From assembly GCF_000372465.1 (NCBI RefSeq), contig NZ_AQUZ01000004.1, positions 1,202 to 65,201 on the forward strand: a stretch of DNA of 64,000 nucleotides. Reading direction: 5' to 3'. Origin of the DNA: Kribbella catacumbae DSM 19601 (lineage in GTDB: Bacteria > Actinomycetota > Actinomycetes > Propionibacteriales > Kribbellaceae). Positions within the stretch are counted from its first letter, which is position 1, and every line of letters starts with the position of its first letter. Made by a program: the position numbers and the translations under genes. This document shows, in pieces, positions 25,722 through 33,842 of this stretch. A model generated the notes under the pieces. The model did not search any database and was not told the origin of the DNA. It saw nothing but the letters and a program-made list of their open reading frames with translations.

Positions 25722-27227
25722 TCAGAAGTACGTGTTGGCGATGGCTGTGGCGATCGGTACCAGCTCCTTCTCGCGCGCCGAGTCGAGGAATCCGGTTCCA
25801 CGTCGCGGCTTGAACTCGAAGGAGATGCGCAGTGAGACCCCGACGGCCGCGTTCACGTTCAGGTCGATGATGCTGCGGTTTCTGAGGTGCGTCGCCAGGA
25901 TCCAGCCCTCATGCTTGCCGAGTTTGACGAACTTCGCCTGGCCGGCGCGGGCGAGCTCGCGATCGCTGACGGCCACGGCGATCTCCAGCTCGTGGGAGGG
26001 TTCGACGTACCTGCAGCCGCGGCCGCCGATCGTCACCGGGCGCAACTCGGCGCCGAGGCGCTGGCGGATCGCTTCCACGCTGATGGCGCAGGCGACGTTC
26101 CCGTCGGCCTGTACTGCGCGCAGTACCGCGGCCGGGCCTTTGGGTGCGGCGACTGGCTTGTACGGGCGGCAGCGCTGCTCGAGGTTCGACTGGACGACGA
26201 AGCTGTTCACGTCGGCGCAGGCACCGGGCTGGTCCGAATCCTGTTCGTCCGGGCGCAGATAGATCGGGAACAGCGGTACCGCGCCCTTCGGGACCGAGCC
26301 GGCTAGCACGGTCTTCATCTTGGCCGCGAGTTGCTCGGCCAGGGCGCAGGTCTTCTCGACTGCGACCAGCCGGACGAACTTGTCGGCCGGATCGCTCTGG
26401 CCGGACGGTCCGGCGATCCAGGTCAGGCGGCATTTGTCGCCCGGGCTGTCCACGCCGGTCGGGCTGCCACCGATCGGGGTGATCCGCTCGAAGAGCGCCG
26501 GGTTCAGCTCACCGCCGTACGACAGGCTGACCGAGGAGACCAGCTCGCCCCGGTCCAGCTCGGTGCAGCCGTCGACATCGTTCGTCGGGTAGGCGCCGAT
26601 CTTGAAGGTACTGATCGGCCGACCGCGGATCGCGCTCAGCAGCCCGCATCCGGACCAGCCGGCCAACGGCGTCGTGGCCGGAACCGACGCCTTGGCCAGC
26701 AGCGGCATGGCGAACTTCGCGAAGGCGTCGGCGGGCTGGCAGAGCGTCGCCGTGGGCGTCGCGACCCGTTGCGAGAAGATGCGGATCGAGTAGTCGAAGG
26801 CGACCGGCACCTCAACCTCGCAAGTGTCGTCGCTCGCCCGCTCGCGATAGATCTTTGCGCCGCCGATCGTGCCGAGTTCCTTGTCGAAGCGAGTCACCCG
26901 GCTGCCGCCGGCGGCCAGCTCGATCCGGACCCACTCCCCACGGGCGTTGACGATCCGGCAGCTGTGCGCCGACGTACGACGGAGTTTGTCCGCCGCCGTG
27001 AAGCCGGATGCCTGCGCCTTCGCCGCGTCGAGCAAAGCGCAGGAGTCGACCTGCGTCAGCGCGGCGACCAGCCGCGCAAGGTCGCGATCCGCAGGCGCCG
27101 ACACAGGTGGCTGGCTGACCGTCGGCGTCGGAGTTGGAGCCGCCTTGGGGACATCCAGCGCATTACATGCCGTCAGCAACAAGCTGGCGCTCAGCACCAG
27201 GCCGCACAGCGCCCACCGCAGTTTCAT
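25722..27227 (-). CDS. Lipoprotein with three DUF3558-like modules
   Basis: A 501-residue exported lipoprotein. The signal peptide ends in the lipobox LLLTAC with lipid-accepting Cys21. A Thr/Pro linker (about 28-48) follows, then three related modules that begin with a Cys-containing segment and hold a second Cys about 30 residues later: SCALLDAAKAQASGF, SGCGLLSAIRGRPISTF and ACAISVEAIRQRLG with GGRGCRYVEPS. The pattern resembles DUF3558-type actinobacterial lipoproteins. The protein would sit on the outer face of the membrane. It separates the zinc ribbon and Nif3 genes, which are adjacent in Mycobacterium. Function unknown. Confidence 0.8.
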   Translation of the reverse strand: MKLRWALCGLVLSASLLLTACNALDVPKAAPTPTPTVSQPPVSAPADRDLARLVAALTQVDSCALLDAAKAQASGFTAADKLRRTSAHSCRIVNARGEWVRIELAAGGSRVTRFDKELGTIGGAKIYRERASDDTCEVEVPVAFDYSIRIFSQRVATPTATLCQPADAFAKFAMPLLAKASVPATTPLAGWSGCGLLSAIRGRPISTFKIGAYPTNDVDGCTELDRGELVSSVSLSYGGELNPALFERITPIGGSPTGVDSPGDKCRLTWIAGPSGQSDPADKFVRLVAVEKTCALAEQLAAKMKTVLAGSVPKGAVPLFPIYLRPDEQDSDQPGACADVNSFVVQSNLEQRCRPYKPVAAPKGPAAVLRAVQADGNVACAISVEAIRQRLGAELRPVTIGGRGCRYVEPSHELEIAVAVSDRELARAGQAKFVKLGKHEGWILATHLRNRSIIDLNVNAAVGVSLRISFEFKPRRGTGFLDSAREKELVPIATAIANTYF

Positions 27228-27268
27228 CGCGCCAGACTAAAGCCATCGGGGGCTAGACCGGCTGGATC

Positions 27269-28420
27269 TCAGAGGCGGAGCGTCCAGGCGTCGGTGCAGA
27301 TGGTGGAGACCTGGGTGTCGACAGCAAAGCCGCGAGCTGCCAAGCCGTCCGTCACCAAGCGCTCGGCGTCCTTCAGCCACGGCCATTCGCTGGCCCAGTG
27401 GGCGACGTCGACCAGCGCGGGACCCTCGTCGTAGGCGCGGGCCTCGGTCGCGGGGTGGTGGCGGAGATCGGCGGTCACGTAGGCGTCGACGCCAGCCGCG
27501 CGGACCCGCTCGAACTCAGAATCGCCCGCCCCGCCAACCACCGCGACCGATTCGATCAGCCGCTCAGGATCACCCGACACCCGTACCCCGTGCTCCGTCC
27601 GCGGCAACCGCTCAGCCACCAACTCGGCAAACTCCTTGAGGGGCAAGGCTTCCTCCAGTACGCCGATGCGCCCGCCGCCCCGGTTGCTGGGCAAAGCCGC
27701 CAGCTCGAAGATGTCGAAGGCAGGTTCCTCGCACGAGTGAGCCGCCTTGAGCGCCTCGATGACAGCCCGACGGCGGCGTCTCGGGAGCACCATCTCGACC
27801 CGATCCTCAACCACGCGCTCAACCGTGCCGACCTCACCGACAGTCGGGTTGGCCCTCTCCAGCGGCCGGAAAGTCCCTTCGCCGGTGAAGGTCCACGCAG
27901 CGCGGTCGTAGTCGCCGAACTGTCCAGCACCGGCCGCAGCCAGCGCGTCGATCATCTCTTGCGTCTCGTTCACCGGCACATAGACGACAACCTTGTCCAT
28001 CGGCTCGCTCGGCATCGCCTTCAGCGGCCGGGTGTCCTTCAACTCCAGCGCGGCAGCAAGCGCGTCACTCACCCCAGGATTCGCGTTGTCCGCGTTCGTG
28101 TGACACACCTGCAACGCGACCCCGCCGCGAATCAGGTCGTGAATCGCCCGTCCCTTGGGCGTCGTCGTCGCGACACTGTTCACGCCTCTCAGCAACAACG
28201 GATGATGCGTGACGAGCAGATCGAACCCACCGTCGATGGCCTCGTCCACCACCACCCGCATCGGGTCCACCGCGAACAAGACCTTGCGCACCGGCTGCCC
28301 CGGATCGCCCGTCACCAGCCCGACCGCATCCCAACTCTCCGCCCAGGCCGGGTCGTACAGCCGGTCCAGCACCCCAAGCACCTCACCAAGCGTCGCGTCC
28401 ACCCCCACATCCTGCCGCAC
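27269..28420 (-). CDS. Nif3-like dinuclear metal-centre protein
   Basis: A 383-residue protein of the Nif3/YbgI/YqfO family (Rv2230c-like). The metal-binding motif THHPLLLRG is near residue 70, CHTNADNA near 107, and the C-terminal DLRHHPATEA and DVAHWASEWPW supply the rest of the dinuclear site. The central insertion (about 140-270) is the PII-like domain of the longer Nif3 members. Start is GTG at 28420. The family forms hexameric toroids and has been linked to GTP cyclohydrolase-like or DNA-related functions, none settled. It lies upstream of the lipoprotein gene with a 41-base gap. Confidence 0.9.
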   Translation of the reverse strand: MRQDVGVDATLGEVLGVLDRLYDPAWAESWDAVGLVTGDPGQPVRKVLFAVDPMRVVVDEAIDGGFDLLVTHHPLLLRGVNSVATTTPKGRAIHDLIRGGVALQVCHTNADNANPGVSDALAAALELKDTRPLKAMPSEPMDKVVVYVPVNETQEMIDALAAAGAGQFGDYDRAAWTFTGEGTFRPLERANPTVGEVGTVERVVEDRVEMVLPRRRRRAVIEALKAAHSCEEPAFDIFELAALPSNRGGGRIGVLEEALPLKEFAELVAERLPRTEHGVRVSGDPERLIESVAVVGGAGDSEFERVRAAGVDAYVTADLRHHPATEARAYDEGPALVDVAHWASEWPWLKDAERLVTDGLAARGFAVDTQVSTICTDAWTLRL

Positions 28421-28443
28421 CCGACGCCGGGGCTCGCGTTGCG

Positions 28444-28534
28444 CGGACCGCTGCCACTACCGAACCCAGCACTCCTGCCCCGACGCGCCGCGGGGAAGCG
28501 CTTGCTAGCCAGGTTCGGTAGTGGTGGCGGTCCG
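28444..28534. terminator. Large imperfect hairpin after the GH13 gene
   Basis: A 23-base arm at 28444-28466 is complementary to 28512-28534 with two mismatches. The 45-base interior holds a smaller CCCCG/CGGGG hairpin. The right arm begins two bases beyond the GH13 stop codon, so it could end that transcript before the Nif3 gene. No U-run is seen. It may instead be a palindromic repeat element. Confidence 0.5.
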
Positions 28535-28536
28535 GG

Positions 28537-30198
28537 TCAGATGAGCCAGGCGGTGGTGTCCGTGGGGAGCTTGTCGCCTTCGAGGGGGCTGCTGGAGAGG
28601 ACGACTGCGCCCTCGGGGAGTTCGATCGGGGCGGCACCGAAGTTGGTGACCGACTGCCAGCCGCCGGGGCGGCTGAAGTGGAGGCCCCATTCGACGCCGT
28701 CGATCCATTCCAGGCCGGCGCCCGTTTGCAGGCCTCGGCGTACGGCGAGGGCCTTGCGGTAGAGGCTGAGGGTCGACGACGGGTCACCCTCCTGCGCCTC
28801 CACGGAGTACGAGCCGAACCAGGTCGGCTGCAGCAGGTGTGAGCCGCCCGATCCGAAGCCGAACGACAGCCCGCCGACCGTCCAGGGCAGCGGTACGCGG
28901 CAGCCGTCGCGGCCCTTCTCGGCGCCCTTCGAGCGGAAGTACGCCGGGTCCTGCAGGATCGCCGCCGGCAGCTCGCCGACCTCCTGCAACCCCAGCTCCT
29001 CACCTTGGTACAGGTACGCCGAACCAGGCAGCGCCAGCATCAGCAAGACCGCGGCCCGGGCCCGTCGCAGCCCCTGCTCGACATCGACGGTCGGCTCGGT
29101 CCCGTTGCTCAGCAGCCAGGCCTTGCCGTCCTGCCACGCGCCCTCCGGATCCTTCGGCAGCCCGTACCGGGTCGCATGCCGGACGACGTCGTGGTTCGAG
29201 AACACCCAGGTCGACGAGGAGCCGTTCTCGTCGGCGAGCGCGAGGTTCTCCTCGATCACCACCCGGAACTTGTCGAAGTCCCAGTCGGCCTGCAGCAGAT
29301 CGAAGTTGAACGCCTGCCCCAGCCCGTCGGCACTCGCGTACCGCGCCCGGCGCGCGGCCGGGACGAACGCCTCCGCGACCGCCGACCGAGGCGGGTCGTA
29401 CTCGTTCAGCACCTTGCGCCACTCGGTGTAGATGTCGTGCACGCCCTCGCGATCCCACAGCGGGTGCGCGCCGTTGGACTCCGACTGCCGAGGCAGCGTT
29501 GTCTTGGACGGCAGCGGCTCGGTCAGGTCCTTGACCAGCGCGTGCGCCACGTCGACCCGGAACCCGTCGACACCACGGTCCGACCAGAACCGCAGCGTGG
29601 TGAGGAAGTCGTCGCGGACCTCGGGGTTGTCCCAGTTGAGGTCGGGCTGCTCGGCCGCGAACAGGTGCAGGTACCACTGCCCGTCCGGGGTCTGCGCCCA
29701 GGCGGACCCACCGAAGACCGAGTCCCAGTCCGAGGGCGGCTCGTTCCCGTCCGGGCCGGTGCCGTCGCGGAAGATGTACCGGTCGCGCGCGGCCGAGCCC
29801 TTGGGCGCCGCGAGCGCTTCCTGGAACCACTCGTGCAGGTTCGAGGTGTGGTTGGGCACGATGTCGACGATCAGCTTGATGCCCGACCCGCGCAGCGCGG
29901 CGACCAGTTCGTCGAAGTCGGTCAGCGTGCCGAGGCGCGGGTCGACGTTGCGGTAGTCGTCAACGTCGTACCCGCCGTCGGCCAGCGCCGACGGGTAGAA
30001 GGGGCTCAGCCAGACCGCATCGATGCCGAGCGAGGTCAGGTACGGGACGCGGCTGATGATGCCCTGCAGGTCACCGATGCCGTCGCCGTTGGAGTCGGCG
30101 AAGCTGCGGGGGTAGATCTGGTAGACGACGGCCTGCCGCCACCAGTCAGGGTCGCTAGGGTCGTCTGCACGGGTCACCAGGGTCGCGGTGCTGGTCAA
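28537..30198 (-). CDS. GH13 alpha-glucosidase
   Basis: A 553-residue cytoplasmic alpha-amylase-family enzyme, most like oligo-1,6-glucosidase or alpha-glucosidase. It starts with DWWRQAVVYQIYPRSFADSNGDGIGDLQG and has the four GH13 regions: DIVPNHTS (I), GFRVDVAHAL with nucleophile Asp216 (II), AVAEAFV with acid/base Glu (III) and FSNHDVVRH (IV). It would release glucose from short alpha-glucosides. It is divergent from a ROK-type repressor gene, its likely regulator, and is followed by a large hairpin. Confidence 0.92.
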   Translation of the reverse strand: MTSTATLVTRADDPSDPDWWRQAVVYQIYPRSFADSNGDGIGDLQGIISRVPYLTSLGIDAVWLSPFYPSALADGGYDVDDYRNVDPRLGTLTDFDELVAALRGSGIKLIVDIVPNHTSNLHEWFQEALAAPKGSAARDRYIFRDGTGPDGNEPPSDWDSVFGGSAWAQTPDGQWYLHLFAAEQPDLNWDNPEVRDDFLTTLRFWSDRGVDGFRVDVAHALVKDLTEPLPSKTTLPRQSESNGAHPLWDREGVHDIYTEWRKVLNEYDPPRSAVAEAFVPAARRARYASADGLGQAFNFDLLQADWDFDKFRVVIEENLALADENGSSSTWVFSNHDVVRHATRYGLPKDPEGAWQDGKAWLLSNGTEPTVDVEQGLRRARAAVLLMLALPGSAYLYQGEELGLQEVGELPAAILQDPAYFRSKGAEKGRDGCRVPLPWTVGGLSFGFGSGGSHLLQPTWFGSYSVEAQEGDPSSTLSLYRKALAVRRGLQTGAGLEWIDGVEWGLHFSRPGGWQSVTNFGAAPIELPEGAVVLSSSPLEGDKLPTDTTAWLI

Positions 30199-30299
30199 AA
30201 GAGCCTCACTCGGTTCGGAGGGTGGTCCGGGGGTACTACGGAGGGACGGCGGATGTTTCGTGCTGGTTCCGGCGAGATGACCGCCGGATTTATATAGAC

Positions 30300-30311
30300 T
30301 CTAAATTTAGA
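30300..30311. promoter_or_regulatory. AT-rich palindrome, probable ROK operator
   Basis: TCTAAATTTAGA is a perfect 12-base palindrome inside an AT-rich island (about 30288-30325) between the divergent GH13 and ROK regulator genes. TATATAG lies just left of it. AT-rich palindromes of this kind are typical sites for NagC/XylR-type ROK repressors. Confidence 0.55.
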
Positions 30312-30358
30312 TTCTGCAGTATTGTGCGCGGGGACTTGCGAGGAGGTCAAGAGGGAAT

Positions 30359-31564
30359 ATGGCGACAACCCCGGCGGCCACGCCGCCGATGCTGCGCAGA
30401 GTCAACGCGGGCAAGCTGCTCAGCGTGCTGTCCACGGCCGGTGTGATGACCGGAACAGGCCTGATCGAGGCCACCGGCCTCACCCGCGCGACGGTGCATG
30501 CCGTCTGCAACGACCTGATCGCGATGGGCTGGGTGGTCGAGCTCGACCCGGGCCACGACGCCCCCGGTACGCCGGTAGGCCGGCCGTCACGCCGGTTCGA
30601 GTTCAACAGCCAGGCGGGGTACGTGCTCGGCATCGACGTCGGCGCGGCCAAGACCACAGTGCTGCTGTCGGACCTGCGCGGCGAGACCGTCGCCAAGACC
30701 GGTCGCTCCTTCCAGTCGGTGAAGACGCCGGCCGAGCAGACCCAGGTGGTGAACGAGGCCGTCCTGGAGGTGCTCGCCGCGGCGGACGTGACTGATTCCG
30801 AGGTGCTCGCGGCCGGCGTCGGAGTGGCCGCGCCGGTCGATCGCGAGGGCAACATCCTGGTCGACGACGAGTTCTGGCGGCGGTTCGATGCCGGCCTGAC
30901 GACCAGGCTCACCGAGTTGCACGGCTGGCCCGTGCTGCTGGAGAACGACGCGAATCTCGCCACCCTGGGCGAGCACTGGCGAGGTGAGGCCCGTGACGTC
31001 GATGATCTGGTCGTGCTCCTCGCGGGCGAGCGGTTCGGTTCCGGCCTGATGGACTCCGGCCGGTTGCTGCACGGCAGTCGCGGCGGCGCCGGTGAGATGG
31101 TCTACCTCAAGCTGGTCGAGGGCGTCGGCGACACCGCCGGTATCGCCCGGACAGCCCGCGAGCAAGGCGCGAAGGCGGTGGCTGACCCCACGGTGAAGAC
31201 CAGCCTGCGCGAGCTCGCCGGCAGCGATCCCGTCACCGCGGAGCTGGTGTTCGCCGCCGCGGACGCCGGCGACAAGGTTGCCCTAGGCATCCTTCAGTAC
31301 GTCGCCTGCCGTACCGCCAGAGTCCTTGCCACGCTGGGAATTCTCTTCAATCCAGAGCTGATAGTGATCGGCGGTGCCGTCGCGGCCGCGGCCGAATCCC
31401 TGCTCCCCTCGATCAGGCAACAGCTCGCCACCTACACCGCCACCCCGCCCCGCATCGCCGTCTCCTCCCTCGGCGACACGATCGTCTCGGTCGGAGCCGT
31501 CCGCCGCGCCCTCAACTACGTCGAGCAACACGCCCTGGACCTCCAACTGAGCAGCGCACGGTAG
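30359..31564 (+). CDS. ROK family transcriptional regulator
   Basis: A 401-residue protein with an N-terminal winged helix (about 12-65, GKLLSVLSTAG and GTGLIEATGLTRATVHAVCNDLIAMGWV) followed by a ROK sugar-kinase-like fold. That fold shows GYVLGIDVGAAKTTVLLSD and the C-terminal LGILFNPELIVIGGAVA. The usual ROK zinc motif (CxCGxxGCxE) is absent; the corresponding region reads GSRGGAGEMVYLKL. The segment LLENDANLATLGEHWRGEA is retained. It probably represses the divergent alpha-glucosidase gene in response to a sugar. Ribosome sites GAGGG (30351) and AGGAGG (30341) precede the ATG. Confidence 0.88.
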   Translation: MATTPAATPPMLRRVNAGKLLSVLSTAGVMTGTGLIEATGLTRATVHAVCNDLIAMGWVVELDPGHDAPGTPVGRPSRRFEFNSQAGYVLGIDVGAAKTTVLLSDLRGETVAKTGRSFQSVKTPAEQTQVVNEAVLEVLAAADVTDSEVLAAGVGVAAPVDREGNILVDDEFWRRFDAGLTTRLTELHGWPVLLENDANLATLGEHWRGEARDVDDLVVLLAGERFGSGLMDSGRLLHGSRGGAGEMVYLKLVEGVGDTAGIARTAREQGAKAVADPTVKTSLRELAGSDPVTAELVFAAADAGDKVALGILQYVACRTARVLATLGILFNPELIVIGGAVAAAAESLLPSIRQQLATYTATPPRIAVSSLGDTIVSVGAVRRALNYVEQHALDLQLSSAR

Positions 31565-31574
31565 CCCTCACCTT

Positions 31575-31665
31575 CCTGATCATTCGCCCCGTTTTCACCC
31601 TCCTCTGACAGCAACGGTCCCCGACGCGCCGCCCTAGGAGGGTGAAAACGGGGCGAATGATCAGG
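31575..31665. repeat. 30-bp perfect palindromic repeat
   Basis: The 30 bases at 31575-31604 are exactly repeated in inverse orientation at 31636-31665, with a 31-base loop. The core reads TGATCATTCGCCCC. The element fills the gap between the convergent ROK regulator and acetyltransferase genes, and the acetyltransferase stop codon lies inside the right arm. It could terminate both transcripts. A half copy of the same sequence occurs at 41351-41374, so this is a dispersed repeat rather than a simple terminator. Confidence 0.8.
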
Positions 31666-32230
31666 TGGGTCGGGTCCAGCGGGGTGGGCCGCCGACGGGG
31701 GTCCATTCGGGGCGGGTCAGGCTGTGGATCTTGGAGTCTCGCCAGCCGCTGCGGATCAGGACTGTGCGGCGGAGGGTTCCTTCGTAGGTCATGCCGATGC
31801 GTTTCAGGACTGCGCCCGAGGCCGAGTTGCGGGGATCGCAGGTGGCCTCGACGCGTTCCAGATCCAGCTCCTCGAAGCCGAACTGGCAAAGCAGCCACGC
31901 GATCTCGCTGGCGACGCCTTGCCCCCAGTAGTCCGGGTGGACGGAGTAGCTGATCTCGCCGCGCTTCCAGAGCACCTGGCGGATGTTCAGTTCACCGATA
32001 CCGAGCACGCCGGTGACCGGCTGGACGGCGACCCAGGCGAATCGCAGCTGCGGGTCCGCGGTCCAGGACTCGACCGCCGCGGCCACGAAGGCCTCGGTCT
32101 CCGGCGCGGTGTTGGGGCCCCACGGCTGGTACCGGCAGGATATTTCCAGCGAGGCCCACTCGTGGATGCGTGGCCAATCGCCCTGCTGAAACGGCCGCAG
32201 TGTGATCTTCGACAGGTCGAGAGCGTTCAC
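31661..32230 (-). CDS. GNAT acetyltransferase, RimJ/RimL type
   Basis: A 189-residue acetyltransferase starting MNALDLSKITLRPFQQGDWP. The acetyl-CoA region is ISYSVHPDYWGQGVASEIAW, followed by LERVEATCDPRNSASGAVLKRIGMTYEGTLR, the hallmark of the RimJ/RimL/SpeG-like subfamily that acetylates protein N-termini or small amines. The target is not predictable. Its stop codon and last bases run into the palindromic repeat at 31575-31665. It is followed upstream by the GH3 gene in the same direction, with about 40 bases between them. Confidence 0.87.
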   Translation of the reverse strand: MNALDLSKITLRPFQQGDWPRIHEWASLEISCRYQPWGPNTAPETEAFVAAAVESWTADPQLRFAWVAVQPVTGVLGIGELNIRQVLWKRGEISYSVHPDYWGQGVASEIAWLLCQFGFEELDLERVEATCDPRNSASGAVLKRIGMTYEGTLRRTVLIRSGWRDSKIHSLTRPEWTPVGGPPRWTRPT

Positions 32231-32269
32231 CGAGCCAGGCTAGACCTGAGATCGATGCCCTTGGCGGAC

Positions 32270-33727
32270 TTAGGGGACGCGGGTCAGGAGCTGGGCCGCC
32301 GCCTCCAGGACGAGGAGGTTGCGTCCGTACGTGACAGCCGTCGGGACGGCGGCCGGCACCAGTGCCCGGTCCTCTGGGATCCCCGTGCACAGCACGAAGA
32401 CCTCACCCTCGTGACTCTGCAGCAACTCCTGCAGGGCCGCCCGCATCCACGGAGTACGGACCGCGTCCTGTACTGCGACCACCAGCGGCCGGCCGATCGC
32501 GGCGCCTTGGGCTTCTGACAGGGCGGCCGGGTCGTCGCCACGCAGTACCACGCCTGCCGAGCCCGGCGCGACCTTGGCGAAAACCTCCGGGAGGCCGCTG
32601 AAGTAGGGGTTCCAGGCTGGGTGCAGGCCCTGCGTCAGATCCACCACGTACGGCGAACCGCCGAGGCCGGGGAAGTCTTGCCGGGTCACCGTGCGGGCCG
32701 CGACCTCACGGGTCGGCGCGCCACTCAAGCCGGGCTGGCGAGTGCGCGAGGCGAGCGTCGCGGCAAGCGCGCGGACTCGCCCGGCCGCGTCCGCGAGGCG
32801 AGCGGCATCGAGCGTCCCATCCCCCACCGCGTGGACCAGGCGAGCGGTCAGCGCACGAGGATCCGCTTCGCCGATCGCGATCATCGCCAGGTCGGCACCG
32901 GCCCGGATCGAGGCGACGGCGGCGTCCTCGATCGACTGGGTCGCGGTAATCGCCTGCATCTCGAGCGCGTCGGTGGTGATCACGCCGGTGAAGCCGAGCT
33001 CCTCGCGCAGCAGCCCCTGCAGGATCCGCCGCGACAGCGTGGCCGGCTGGTCGTCGTAGGCCGAGAAGATGATGTGCGCGCTCATGATGACGTCGGCGCC
33101 GGCCTCGATCGTCGCTTTGAACGGCGCGAGCTCGACCGCGGTCACCTGCTCGATCGAGCGGTCGACCCTGGGCAGCGCGAGGTGCGAGTCGACGGTGACA
33201 TCACCGTGGCCGGGGAAATGCTTCGGGCAGGCAGCGATACCGGCCTCGTGGACGCCCTCGATGAAGGCGACGCCGTGCCGGGAGACGACGTCGGCCGTCG
33301 TCCCGAACGAGCGCGTCGAGATGATCGGGTTGGCCGGATTGCTGTTCACGTCGACCGAGGGCGCGAGCATCAGGTCGATGCCGAGCTGGGCGAGGGTGGC
33401 CGCGGCGTCCCGGGCCGAGGCGCGGGTCAGATCGACGTCGTCGAGCTCACCGAGCGAGCGGGGTGACGAGAGCGGCCAGGGGTTGGCCGGCGCGAGGTGG
33501 CTGAACTCGCCGCCCTCGTGATCGATCGCGATCACCAGGTCGGGCCGTTCGGCGCGCAGCGCGGCGGTCAGTGCCGCGACCTGCTCCGCGCTCTCGACGT
33601 TGCGGGTGAACAGGATGACGGCACCAAGACCGGCGGCGACGGCGCGGCGTAGCTCTTCGGGGGCGGTGGTTCCGTTGAAGCCGACGATCAGGGCGCCGGC
33701 TGCGTCACGATCCAGTTGGTCACTCAT
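32270..33727 (-). CDS. nagZ: GH3 beta-N-acetylhexosaminidase (NagZ-like)
   Basis: A 485-residue glycoside hydrolase family 3 enzyme that removes N-acetylglucosamine from muropeptides or glycans. The NagZ catalytic loop KHFPGHGDVTVDSH is at about 169-182, carrying the Asp-His pair that serves as acid/base. The nucleophile is Asp253 in TTDALEM. AIDHEGGEF is the substrate-pocket segment. A C-terminal domain of about 170 residues follows the barrel. I place the start at ATG 33727, with GAGGG about eight bases upstream, rather than at the GTG three codons earlier. No signal peptide is seen, so it acts in the cytoplasm. It is divergent from the GH38 gene. Confidence 0.87.
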   Translation of the reverse strand: MSDQLDRDAAGALIVGFNGTTAPEELRRAVAAGLGAVILFTRNVESAEQVAALTAALRAERPDLVIAIDHEGGEFSHLAPANPWPLSSPRSLGELDDVDLTRASARDAAATLAQLGIDLMLAPSVDVNSNPANPIISTRSFGTTADVVSRHGVAFIEGVHEAGIAACPKHFPGHGDVTVDSHLALPRVDRSIEQVTAVELAPFKATIEAGADVIMSAHIIFSAYDDQPATLSRRILQGLLREELGFTGVITTDALEMQAITATQSIEDAAVASIRAGADLAMIAIGEADPRALTARLVHAVGDGTLDAARLADAAGRVRALAATLASRTRQPGLSGAPTREVAARTVTRQDFPGLGGSPYVVDLTQGLHPAWNPYFSGLPEVFAKVAPGSAGVVLRGDDPAALSEAQGAAIGRPLVVAVQDAVRTPWMRAALQELLQSHEGEVFVLCTGIPEDRALVPAAVPTAVTYGRNLLVLEAAAQLLTRVP

Positions 33728-33842
33728 GGGCCCCACCCTCTCGTGCCCGTCTCCAGGCCGCCACCCGACGCCGTCACCGACAGCGAAGGATTGTCCTCGT
33801 TCTGGCCAGTTCGAGCGCTTCTGAGGCCATCGTTGTCAGCCT

